From Pseudobdellovibrionaceae bacterium (GTDB lineage Bacteria; Bdellovibrionota; Bdellovibrionia; Bdellovibrionales; Bdellovibrionaceae), in assembly GCA_021731025.1 (NCBI GenBank), contig JAKFYD010000061.1, forward strand, positions 1 to 59,109: a stretch of DNA of 59,109 nt. The letters are read 5' to 3'. Under the pieces are notes generated by a model. That model saw only the letters and a program-made list of their open reading frames with translations. It had not been told where the DNA came from and searched no databases. Both the position numbers and the translations under genes were made by a program. This document shows, one piece after another, positions 17,483 to 25,052 of the stretch (the first letter of the stretch is position 1; each line of letters starts with the position of its first letter).

Positions 17483-18844
17483 ATGAGAGTCAGATTATTA
17501 GCTCTGTTTTCGTTAATGATCGGCTGTCAGGACAAGTTCGTTGAAAGAAAATTAAATTGGGATGCCGAGCTTTCAGCGTCCAGGCAAGAGGCCCCTCAAC
17601 TTAGTATAAATGATGGGCTTTTTACTGAGACTAGTTTCAAACTTAAGAATCATGAGATCAAATTCTATTCCCAAATGCTGAATGGGGTTCGAGTTAGTGG
17701 TTCTTTGGTAAAGGTGTTGGCCCAAACCCAGGGCCAACCTATTTTAATTAACGGCAGCTACATGAAAGAAATTGAAACGAACTATTACAACACTGAAGAC
17801 GCAAAGAAAAATCTTCCTAGGGCGTACTCTTTATTGATGCGCTCGTCTCCTCAGTTTCAGAAGACAAAGCTTTTAGAAAGTGAAGTTGTCTACAGTCGCC
17901 TTGGTCGCCAAATGATTCTGATGAATCTATTCTTGGTTGAAGATCAAGAGGGTAAAATATGGCAAGTTAAAACCTATCCGAGTGGATCGTTTATATCGAT
18001 GGTTAAAGTAGGATCAAATTTCGAAACCCGGCAGGCGCAGGTTTATCCTCGTGGTCCGAAACAAAGCGAGATGACCCGAGTTCAGCTTTTTGATTTGAAT
18101 CTGGGAAAAGCGTTAGTCAGTCAACTTCTGCAAGTTTCTTCAGAGGCAAATAGGCAAGCCATTTCACCAGAGGATCTACTTTCGCTCAGTCCAAAAGATG
18201 AAAGGTTTGATCAAGTTCAAGTGTTCTACTTTTCGCAGCAGGCTTTGCGTTGGATCAGTGAAAAATTTGGGGTGAAGCCTAATTCGGTCATTGATATTGA
18301 AGTCCATGTTGGCGCTCCTGAAAAAACAAACATTGCCTTTTACTACAATAGTAAAATTAGATTTGGATCCGGGGATGGAGAAAACTATTTTAAAATTCCC
18401 CAGGATCCCAGCATTGTCGTGCATGAAACCTTTCATGCTGTCATTGATCAACTTTGTCGATTGCCTTTTCAAGGGGAGGGAGGTTCATTAAACGAAGGTT
18501 TTGCTGATTCGCTAACAGTCTTATATTTAGATCAACCTCATTTAGGAGGAGTTGCTTATCTAAAAGGTCCTTATAAAAGAACAGCAGATAACCAAAGCCG
18601 CTTCAGCGATCGCAACGGCGGTCTTTACCACGACTCTTTAATAATCAGTGGACTTCTATGGGAACTCCGAAATAAAATTGGCCACGAAAAGACATTGGCG
18701 TTAACTTATAATCTGCTGTTGAAAATGGGGCCCGCCAGCACCTTTGAAGATTTAAAAAGAAATGTTCACAGCGAGATTAAGAAAGTTTTTTCAAAAAATG
18801 AAGTTGAGGTCGCTGAGCAGATTTTAAAAGAAAGATCCTGGTGA
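17483..18844 (+). CDS. Gluzincin-type zinc metallopeptidase lipoprotein (453 aa)
   Basis: A short signal with lipobox MIGC (Cys15) predicts a lipid-anchored envelope protein. The catalytic centre is HETFH (residues 314-318), with the third zinc ligand probably E338 in GSLNEGFADSL, the arrangement of the M4 (thermolysin) clan. The first ~200 residues resemble a propeptide/FTP-like region (FYSQMLNGVRVSGSLVKV), which keeps such enzymes inactive until processed. Operon with the 132-aa protein upstream and a 126-aa protein 3 bp downstream. A digestive or envelope-processing role is inferred, not shown. Confidence 0.82.
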   Translation: MRVRLLALFSLMIGCQDKFVERKLNWDAELSASRQEAPQLSINDGLFTETSFKLKNHEIKFYSQMLNGVRVSGSLVKVLAQTQGQPILINGSYMKEIETNYYNTEDAKKNLPRAYSLLMRSSPQFQKTKLLESEVVYSRLGRQMILMNLFLVEDQEGKIWQVKTYPSGSFISMVKVGSNFETRQAQVYPRGPKQSEMTRVQLFDLNLGKALVSQLLQVSSEANRQAISPEDLLSLSPKDERFDQVQVFYFSQQALRWISEKFGVKPNSVIDIEVHVGAPEKTNIAFYYNSKIRFGSGDGENYFKIPQDPSIVVHETFHAVIDQLCRLPFQGEGGSLNEGFADSLTVLYLDQPHLGGVAYLKGPYKRTADNQSRFSDRNGGLYHDSLIISGLLWELRNKIGHEKTLALTYNLLLKMGPASTFEDLKRNVHSEIKKVFSKNEVEVAEQILKERSW

Positions 18845-18847
18845 TTT

Positions 18848-19228
18848 GTGACGTTGGGAAGTGCTGTCATTGGGCTTTGGCTCTATGTTGGCGTGATATA
18901 CCAGGGTAAGGAAATGCCACTGCCTAATCCAGCACTGCAGCTTCAAATGATATTTTTAGATTCAACACAAATGAAACTGCGATATTCATATCTTGATGAG
19001 AGTGGTTTTTGTGAAAGTACGTCCAATTACGTTTATAATTCACTCAAAAAAAATTTACACTTAGAAGTGGTTGAGGTTCACCCAGAGAATGCTGAGTTTT
19101 GTCAGAAAGACCCTGACATGCAGCTAGGGCGAAAAAGTAAAACGCCCGTCGCTTTAAAAGAAGATCGACTTCACTTTCAACTTGGGTTGGGCGAAGAGGA
19201 ATTAACCATGATTTTGATACGTCAGTAA
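18848..19228 (+). CDS. Small membrane-anchored or secreted protein (126 aa)
   Basis: GTG start 3 bases after the peptidase stop. The N-terminus is hydrophobic (SAVIGLWLYVGVIYQG) and could be a signal or membrane anchor. The rest is a small soluble domain with two Cys (GFCEST, EFCQKD). No family recognised and no clear ribosome-binding site, so translation may depend on coupling to the upstream gene. It converges with the CBS-domain gene 11 bp away. Confidence 0.65.
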   Translation: MTLGSAVIGLWLYVGVIYQGKEMPLPNPALQLQMIFLDSTQMKLRYSYLDESGFCESTSNYVYNSLKKNLHLEVVEVHPENAEFCQKDPDMQLGRKSKTPVALKEDRLHFQLGLGEEELTMILIRQ

Positions 19229-19239
19229 ACGCAAATATT

Positions 19240-19749
19240 CTAAATCCCAGCTTGGCTCAACGAATTGCTTGCACTTTGAATCCAGGGTGTATTCAGAATT
19301 CTTTCGAGAGACCAAGATGAAGCTTTTTCATCGCGAAGATAGTGAAGTAGAAGCTGTAAAAAGTTTTCGGATGAAACAATGCCCACAATATCTTGTCCAT
19401 CAGAAATTAGATAACAAGAAATTTTATCCTTGATCATGGATTGAACCACCTGATCCAAAGGTGTTTTCTTATCAAAGGTTTTTACCGGGCTTGACATGTA
19501 TTCATAAACAATTTCCGTTGGATCAAATTTAGCGTCTTCAACTTTAAAACCAGGTTGATGGATAATCTGTGTTTTTAAAGCTCGTAAAAGATCGCGATCA
19601 GACAAAATCCCAACAACTTCATCGTATCTGTTCAGGACAGGAAGATGACGAATGTTATTGATCTGCATCAGACGGTAAGCATTGGCTAAAGATTCATTTT
19701 CATGGGTTGTAATCAATTTGTCTGTCATGCACTTTGAAAGTGTTTGCAT
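19240..19749 (-). CDS. CBS-domain pair protein (169 aa)
   Basis: Two CBS domains fill the protein: CMTDKLITTHENESLANAYRLMQINNIRHLPVLNRYDEVVGILSDRDLLRAL, then YMSSPVKTFDKKTPLDQVVQSMIKDKISCYLISDGQDIVGIVSSENFL. Such pairs bind adenine nucleotides and sense energy state; no partner enzyme domain is fused. AGGAGG lies 5 bases before ATG 19749. It is divergent from the second 132-aa paralogue and shares its upstream motif with the eRF1-like gene at 16806, suggesting common stress or growth-phase control. Confidence 0.9.
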   Translation of the reverse strand: MQTLSKCMTDKLITTHENESLANAYRLMQINNIRHLPVLNRYDEVVGILSDRDLLRALKTQIIHQPGFKVEDAKFDPTEIVYEYMSSPVKTFDKKTPLDQVVQSMIKDKISCYLISDGQDIVGIVSSENFLQLLLHYLRDEKASSWSLERILNTPWIQSASNSLSQAGI

Positions 19750-19791
19750 AGAGCCTCCTCATACTTATTTTTAATTTTACACCTTAAATTT

Positions 19792-19895
19792 TAATATACA
19801 AATAGGACGCCAAGAAATTTCTGTTATTAAATAATCTATTCACTTTGGGGTCCTGCGCGAGACAAGTTGCCTTCGCCACCGCGACAAAATGTCTC
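19792..19895. promoter_or_regulatory. Divergent regulatory block, copy 2
   Basis: It repeats the block at 16873-16979. The 22-bp motif at 19792-19813 lies 43 bp before the CBS gene start. The GAGACA...TGTCTC element at 19859-19895 (37 bp against 38 in copy 1) keeps GAGACAAGTTG at one end and GACAAAATGTCTC at the other, while the middle differs. Retention of the ends and loss of the middle argues for selection on the two half-sites. Confidence 0.6.
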
Positions 19896-19998
19896 ATTCT
19901 GTTTCTTATCTCGAAGCGGCTCTAGACTAAGACATGGATTGAAAATTGTAGGACATGAGAAGGTGAGAATAGAATCCCTTTGGGAAGGAGTCCCTCTC

Positions 19999-20397
19999 GT
20001 GAAAAATGCAATTTTGATTTTTGTCTGTAGTCTTTTATCTTTTAATTTATCCTTCGCCTCAGGTGCTGAGGCAAACCCGCGGCTTGTTCAAGTTTATGCC
20101 AGTGATGTTATTATACCCATGGAGTTTACAAGCACCTCGGAGGTGTATGTCATCGCTAGCGGGGTTTTTCCAAATGGCTGCTACCGGTGGAGTCATGCGG
20201 ATGTGACTCATAAAGACAGGATGACTCACGAAATTAAAATCATGGCCGTTGTCGTTGAAGGCCCATGTAAAATGGTTTTAGTTCCTTTTTTAGAACCTAT
20301 TCCCCTAGGAAGATTTGATGTTGGCCATCATAGTCTTAAATTTTTAAATCATGATGGAACACACACTGAGAAGATTTTGCAGATCGAGAGCTTTTAA
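19999..20397 (+). CDS. Secreted 132-aa protein, paralogue B
   Basis: GTG start at 19999 chosen because AAGGAG lies 8 bases upstream and it gives a clean signal peptide (NAILIFVCSLLSFNLSFASG) and exactly the same length as paralogue A; the longer open frame to 19867 would run through the regulatory block. The mature domain shares GVFPNGCYRWSHA, VTHKD and MVLVPF with paralogue A and keeps both Cys. Function unknown. The metallopeptidase lipoprotein at 21001-22830 is close by, though on the other strand. Confidence 0.85.
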   Translation: MKNAILIFVCSLLSFNLSFASGAEANPRLVQVYASDVIIPMEFTSTSEVYVIASGVFPNGCYRWSHADVTHKDRMTHEIKIMAVVVEGPCKMVLVPFLEPIPLGRFDVGHHSLKFLNHDGTHTEKILQIESF

Positions 20398-20419
20398 AGC
20401 GTATTTTATGATGGCATTT

Positions 20420-21016
20420 TTACAATTCGCGTTCAGCAGCCAGCTGATCCACTGAGACTTTCTGTGCGGGAGCTAAGTATTCCATTGAGTCTTGAGGCCG
20501 GCTGCTTAAGACGGCAGTGGATCCTAATTCTTGTTGCGAAGTATTTGCTTTTGCTTCGAGTGTGATGACACGTTTATCGGTTTGATCAAAGCCAGTGACC
20601 TCAAGTTTAACCTCTTGCCATACTCGCACTTGGTTGGGATCGAGAGTCCCTTCGACAGGACCCCTTACTCTGAACACACCGTCCGGAAGAATCCATTTGT
20701 ACTTTAGAGTCGAGGCCGAGGCTTGCGTTACCATAATGTGGCCTTTAATTTCCACCGATCGTCCTGCAGTTTCTGGAATCGAAGCTGATGGTTGTAAATT
20801 AACGTAAACCAGCGAGAGATGTTTCCCCTGATAAATGACTTTTGATGCTTTAGTTGTGGATAGCGATGCGAATTCGATTTCTCCCGAGGTGAGTTCATTG
20901 CTTTGGTAAAAGCTATTGTAAGTCGCCATACCAACAAAGCCTAAGACGACACCAAAGGGGATAAAGAAAGAGGCTCGTCGTGAATAAATAAAAAATCTTT
21001 TTAGTAAGTAGGACAT
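20420..21016 (-). CDS. Single-pass membrane protein with periplasmic domain (198 aa)
   Basis: The N-terminal anchor (ASFFIPFGVVLGFVGMATY, about residues 15-33) is followed by a periplasmic domain with beta-rich segments (SVEIKGHIMVTQAS, LKYKWILPDGVFRVRGPVEG, VKLEVTGFDQTDKRVITLEA), perhaps an Ig-like fold. No family recognised. It overlaps the end of the metallopeptidase gene by 16 bases, so the two are translated from one message and may work together. Confidence 0.75.
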   Translation of the reverse strand: MSYLLKRFFIYSRRASFFIPFGVVLGFVGMATYNSFYQSNELTSGEIEFASLSTTKASKVIYQGKHLSLVYVNLQPSASIPETAGRSVEIKGHIMVTQASASTLKYKWILPDGVFRVRGPVEGTLDPNQVRVWQEVKLEVTGFDQTDKRVITLEAKANTSQQELGSTAVLSSRPQDSMEYLAPAQKVSVDQLAAEREL

Positions 21017-22830
21017 AAGACCTTCCCGGTAGCTGTTTCGTTAAGCGTGTATGTTGCTGTGCCATTCAATTGCGCTGTTATTTTTCCGTAAGTTGCAGCA
21101 CGAACGTTAATAATGTAAAAACCCGCAGCTTGGCCCGTCATCGAAATTGATTCGGTTCCGCTTTCAAAAGTGGGATTTCTGCGAACACTACGAACGACGT
21201 AGGTGCTATTTGTTTTTCCATTGTCCTCGTCGGATTCTTCAAAGTAAATATAATCTTGTTTATATACCACAAGATCAAGATCAATGGTTTGAACTCCAGC
21301 TTGGCTGTAGGCCAGACTGATTTGATCGTTTGTCGAACCGTTGTAGTAGTATTCGTAAAAGTGATTCGAACGAAATTGATTCGAGCGACTGCTCGATTGA
21401 GTGACGGGGTCCAATGAAATTGGAAATTTTGAACAGCCAGCTGAAGGCGTCAGCGAAACAGGATTGGCATAATATTTTGTATCTGTGGGCTGTTTTTCGT
21501 TGGTCAAAATCGCGTTCCACGCCGCTTGATTGGCCGAATAGGTGGCTGTATTGACAACACTGTTCAGTAAACCAATAAATTTTCCCGAGTTCCTGAAATG
21601 CACGGCTGACGAGTGAAAGCCCGTTGTGCTTCCCGCAAAGATAGTCCAAATTTCAGAAAAAGGTAAACCAGCGGCTAAAGAAGAAGTGTTGGTGCTAATG
21701 GGTGTCGCGATACTTTTATAAAGGGATCGAGTCACTGAAAGTTCGCGGTAAACACCTTCACCAGCAAAACTAACAGCATCCATGGTTGTCGTAGCACCAC
21801 TTTCATCCAACCGAAAATAAATCTGCAAGTTGCAACTGCCACTGGTTTCGACAGTGTCGTTGCAATAGCCTGCGGTATCCGCATAGTTTTTGGTTCCTTG
21901 CACGGCGGCTTGAAGAAAATTAGCCCAGCCTTCACTCCACGCAAGGCGAGGATCAATAATCATATTTCCATTGTGGGAACCGCCCGGAGAATCGCTCTTT
22001 CCATAAATATCTTCTAAGAAATGCCCGTACTCATGAATGATCACCGAGTTGTCAAAATGATCCGTGTCTGATGTTTTAACGTTTCCATCTTTTCCACCTA
22101 AGATGTAGAGCTTTCTTTCGCCCGCGGCATAAAAGCTCAGCAAAGTGCTGGGGTAACCAAAATAAGAATAAGGATTAAATCCCGCTTTCCAGTAAGCAGT
22201 GACTTTCTCGGCCACCCAATTGTTATCGCTAATTTTTGTGCGGATGTAATCGTTGGTTTTGTACAGTTGTTTTAATATATTGAAAGCGGCCCCTTCGATG
22301 GCAGCACTCTCACTTTGTCTGGCATAGGCGGTTACTTGTCCCAAAGCTTGCGTCGTAGAAGTGCCATCAAGGGTGATTGTCTTTGAAATTGAATAAGGAG
22401 TGTTAGCGTTAATATCATCAAGAACACTGGCTTTTAAAAGAGCATTGTTTGCTCGAGAATTAATTTTGACCGTATAAGTTCCTGCGGTTTTAGGTAAGCT
22501 TAATGAAATATTCCCGCTTCCATCAACGGAAGAACATTGAACTTCAGTCCCGGTAGAATCTGTCACGACAACTTCGGCTGCGGCAATCGTGTCACTAACG
22601 GGGTTTCCCGAAAGTACATGAGCCGTGGCATGTGTAGGCCGGTAATAATAAACAGCGGTGCCTGTTACCGTTACCGCAGGAGAATATGTACGAACACTCG
22701 AGCAATATGTGGATTCTGAAGCAACGTTAGCGCTTCCGCCACCGCCGCCTCCGCCACTGCTGCAGGCTGAAAGAAAAGTAAAGTTGAGGCCGAATAGTAA
22801 GAACCTCAGAAAAGACAATTTCATAGACAA
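21001..22830 (-). CDS. Zinc metallopeptidase lipoprotein with HEYGH motif (609 aa)
   Basis: The lipobox LSAC (Cys23) is followed by a Gly-rich linker of seven glycines. Residues ~90-150 look like a carboxypeptidase-regulatory or Ig-like domain (VVVTDSTGTEVQCSS...GNISLSLPKTAGTYTVKI). The catalytic motif is HEYGH (residues 266-270), with a likely third ligand E300 in SEGWANF. The C-terminal ~120 residues resemble a bacterial pre-peptidase-type beta domain (DLDLVVYKQD, SMTGQAAGFYIINVRAATYG). Predicted to be surface- or periplasm-facing. The target is unknown. A GTCTCA-N3-TGAGAC palindrome lies about 60 bp upstream of the start. Confidence 0.85.
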   Translation of the reverse strand: MSMKLSFLRFLLFGLNFTFLSACSSGGGGGGGSANVASESTYCSSVRTYSPAVTVTGTAVYYYRPTHATAHVLSGNPVSDTIAAAEVVVTDSTGTEVQCSSVDGSGNISLSLPKTAGTYTVKINSRANNALLKASVLDDINANTPYSISKTITLDGTSTTQALGQVTAYARQSESAAIEGAAFNILKQLYKTNDYIRTKISDNNWVAEKVTAYWKAGFNPYSYFGYPSTLLSFYAAGERKLYILGGKDGNVKTSDTDHFDNSVIIHEYGHFLEDIYGKSDSPGGSHNGNMIIDPRLAWSEGWANFLQAAVQGTKNYADTAGYCNDTVETSGSCNLQIYFRLDESGATTTMDAVSFAGEGVYRELSVTRSLYKSIATPISTNTSSLAAGLPFSEIWTIFAGSTTGFHSSAVHFRNSGKFIGLLNSVVNTATYSANQAAWNAILTNEKQPTDTKYYANPVSLTPSAGCSKFPISLDPVTQSSSRSNQFRSNHFYEYYYNGSTNDQISLAYSQAGVQTIDLDLVVYKQDYIYFEESDEDNGKTNSTYVVRSVRRNPTFESGTESISMTGQAAGFYIINVRAATYGKITAQLNGTATYTLNETATGKVLCPTY

Positions 22831-23217
22831 TTTATCGGAGTTTTTGATTCTTTTCTGAAGTTTCGTGCCAACTAATTAAATGGTCCAGGGTCTCAAGATG
22901 AGACAATATTTTCTGAATCTTTATGAATTTATATTTTTGTTGGATTTCAATTTTGAGAATAAAAAAAGGCTCGATGGCCACTCTGAAATATAAACCTCTA
23001 TTGGCATAAGTGGGCGACCATTTAACAACTTCAGGATTCCCAGTACGAGCTGGGCTTTCACACCATTGTCAGGGACAGTCCCCTAAAATTTGCTAGTAAG
23101 GTTTATTTTCGATGAGCTTTACGCCGATCGAACCTTCACTAACAATTATAATCCAGAAATAAAAATAATCAATAAACCAGACTTAATAAATTTTTTTCCT
23201 GTTCCGATTAGTTCATT
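22831..23217. other. Intergenic stretch with short palindromes, no gene seen
   Basis: 387 bp between the divergent peptidase gene and the 70-aa gene. It contains the GTCTCA-N3-TGAGAC element (22890-22904) and GGGACAGTCCC (23072-23082) within TTGTCAGGGACAGTCCCC. The latter resembles the short palindromes left by REP-associated (RAYT) elements, but no transposase is nearby. I see no convincing reading frame. Confidence 0.4.
22890..22904. promoter_or_regulatory. Inverted repeat GTCTCA-AGA-TGAGAC, putative operator
   Basis: Six-base arms around a 3-base centre, 60 bp before the start of the metallopeptidase gene. The same architecture (GTCTCA-N3-TGAGAC) occurs at 37590-37604, before another envelope-protein gene. 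A regulator-binding site is inferred. Confidence 0.4.
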
Positions 23218-23430
23218 ATGAGTCTAAAAATGCTGGATTTTATTTTTCCCTTTGCGATTTTTTTCTATGGACTCCTTTTGGTGATTGTGCTTGAAAGCCC
23301 CTTTTTTCAAAAATTAGGAATGTCCCGTCTTTCGCCGGCCTATACTCGGTTATCTGGGCATCGCCCCCTAGCATGGACCAGTTTTTTTCTAGGTGGTCTG
23401 TGGTCCTTACAGAACCTATGGTTAAGCTGA
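23218..23430 (+). CDS. Small membrane protein, 70 aa
   Basis: The frame has a strongly hydrophobic N-terminal helix (IFPFAIFFYGLLLVIVLE) and a second hydrophobic patch near the C-terminus (WTSFFLGGLWSLQNLWL), so it could be a small two-helix membrane protein. No ribosome-binding site is obvious and the family is not recognised. It lies 50 bp before xseA on the same strand. The call depends mainly on plausible composition. Confidence 0.5.
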   Translation: MSLKMLDFIFPFAIFFYGLLLVIVLESPFFQKLGMSRLSPAYTRLSGHRPLAWTSFFLGGLWSLQNLWLS

Positions 23431-23445
23431 CCCTGTGCTTTCAAA

Positions 23446-23474
23446 TTGACTTGAATTAGTCCCATCACTAAGTT
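23446..23474 (+). promoter_or_regulatory. Sigma-70-type promoter for xseA, possibly leaderless
   Basis: -35 TTGACT (23446-23451), 17-bp spacer, -10 TAAGTT (23469-23474). A transcript starting 6-7 bases later would begin at or next to the xseA ATG (23481), which has no Shine-Dalgarno sequence, so xseA mRNA may be leaderless. Confidence 0.45.
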
Positions 23475-23480
23475 CTCTCC

Positions 23481-24824
23481 ATGCCGGAAAATGTCCTCGT
23501 TAGCCCTCAACTCGAGCCCCAAGTCCTGACCGTTGAACAGTTGAATGTGCACGTCAAACAATTGCTTGAAGGACAAATTGGAACACTTTGGGTTAAAGGT
23601 GAAATTTCAAATTTTAAGGCTCACACTTCGGGCCATTTTTATTTTTCACTGAAAGATCCACGTTCACAAATTTCGGCAGTCATGTTTCGGGGCCACAATT
23701 CAAAGCTGCGATTTAAACCTAAAGATGGTTTAGAAGTTATTATCAAAGGCCGTATTTCCGTTTACGAGCCTCGGGGCAATTATCAAATTTTATGTGAAAT
23801 GATGGAGCCCGTAGGTGCGGGCGCTTTGCAAAAAGCCTTCGAAGATCTCAAAGAAAAGCTAAAAGTGGAAGGCTTGTTCGAATCCGAACGTAAAAAACAA
23901 ATTCCCACCATGCCTCGACATGTGGCCGTTGTGACTTCTCCAACAGGAGCCGCTATCCGTGATATTTTAAATATCATGTCACGAAGAGCGCCCAATGTTT
24001 TGGTCACTGTTGTACCCACGGTGGTGCAAGGGGAAGCGGCAGCTCCGTTGATCTGCGAAGCTTTCCAGAAGGCTCAGAAAATTTTAGGAGTTGATGTCAT
24101 TATCATTGGACGAGGCGGCGGTTCTATTGAAGATCTTTGGGCCTTTAATGATGAATCTTTAGCTCGCCTTGTGGCCCAAGCACAAATTCCCGTGATTTCA
24201 GCTGTGGGACACGAAATTGATTTCACGATCATTGATTTTGTGGCGGACTTGCGAGCGCCAACTCCGTCTGCTGCTGCCGAGCTTGTTGCTAAAAGCTGCA
24301 GTGAAGTGACCACGAAAGTAGAACATTTTTTTCGTCTGATTCGTTTGTCTCTCGAGAAAAAGCATGAATCTTTGATTGAAAAAATCTGCAGCTTACAAAA
24401 ACGCTTGGTGGATCCTAAACGGAAACTTCAAGATTTATCTTTAAGAAATGATGATCTTTTAAATCGAATGCAGATGGCGATGGAAAGAAATTTTTCAGAA
24501 CATCGGCACCGTTTGGGACTTTTACGACAGAAAATGGGGACGCCCCAAGAGTTGGTTCATCGTCGACGTCAACAAATTGATATGCTCTGTTTAAAATTTA
24601 AAAATTTTATGCAAAGGCAAATGGAGTCTCAAAAATCATCCTGGTCGCACTTCTCCGGATTGCTGGACAGTCTAAGTCCACTGAAAGTTGTTGAGCGAGG
24701 CTATTCTCTGGTAACGAAAAACAATGAACTTATTAAATCTTCCCGGCAGGTTGAAACTCAAGATCTTTTAAAAATTCAGTTTGGCGAAGGTCAAATTGAA
24801 GTTCGGGTAGAAAAGAAAGGTTAG
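23481..24824 (+). CDS. xseA: Exonuclease VII large subunit
   Basis: The large, catalytic subunit of exonuclease VII, which degrades single-stranded DNA. 447 aa is normal. An N-terminal OB-fold (LWVKGEISNFKAHTSGHFYFSLKDPRSQISAVMF) is followed by the catalytic domain (VVTSPTGAAIRDILNIMSRRAP, IIIGRGGGSIEDLWAFNDESLARLVAQAQIPVISAVGHEIDFTIIDFVADLRAPTPSAAAEL), then a coiled coil and the C-terminal RGYSLVT segment. Its partner xseB starts one base after the stop. Confidence 0.96.
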   Translation: MPENVLVSPQLEPQVLTVEQLNVHVKQLLEGQIGTLWVKGEISNFKAHTSGHFYFSLKDPRSQISAVMFRGHNSKLRFKPKDGLEVIIKGRISVYEPRGNYQILCEMMEPVGAGALQKAFEDLKEKLKVEGLFESERKKQIPTMPRHVAVVTSPTGAAIRDILNIMSRRAPNVLVTVVPTVVQGEAAAPLICEAFQKAQKILGVDVIIIGRGGGSIEDLWAFNDESLARLVAQAQIPVISAVGHEIDFTIIDFVADLRAPTPSAAAELVAKSCSEVTTKVEHFFRLIRLSLEKKHESLIEKICSLQKRLVDPKRKLQDLSLRNDDLLNRMQMAMERNFSEHRHRLGLLRQKMGTPQELVHRRRQQIDMLCLKFKNFMQRQMESQKSSWSHFSGLLDSLSPLKVVERGYSLVTKNNELIKSSRQVETQDLLKIQFGEGQIEVRVEKKG

Positions 24825-24825
24825 T

Positions 24826-25050
24826 ATGGATTTTGAAAAAAAATTGAAGCGGCTTGAAGACATTGTGGTGAAAATGGAAAAGGGTGATCTTCCCTTGGAA
24901 GAATCCCTTCAACTTTTCGAAGAAGGCGTAAAGCTTTCTCGAGAATGTCACAAAAGATTAAATGAAGCTGAATCTCAAGTGAAAGTTTTAATGGGGTTCG
25001 ATGAAAAAGGCGAAGCTTTGACCAAAGACTTTGTCGTCGAGGAAAACTAA
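24826..25050 (+). CDS. xseB: Exonuclease VII small subunit
   Basis: 74 aa, typical for XseB. The family pattern is FEKKLKRLEDIVVKMEKGDLPLEESLQLFEEGVKLSRECHKRLNEAESQV, a helical hairpin that coats the XseA coiled coil. It is placed directly between xseA and ispA, the same order as in many proteobacteria. Confidence 0.95.
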   Translation: MDFEKKLKRLEDIVVKMEKGDLPLEESLQLFEEGVKLSRECHKRLNEAESQVKVLMGFDEKGEALTKDFVVEEN

Positions 25051-25052
25051 GA

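Noticed and set aside
23072-23082. GGGACAGTCCC palindrome that resembles REP/RAYT-associated repeats
   Set aside because: Only one copy is seen here and there is no transposase; kept only as a remark in the intergenic entry.
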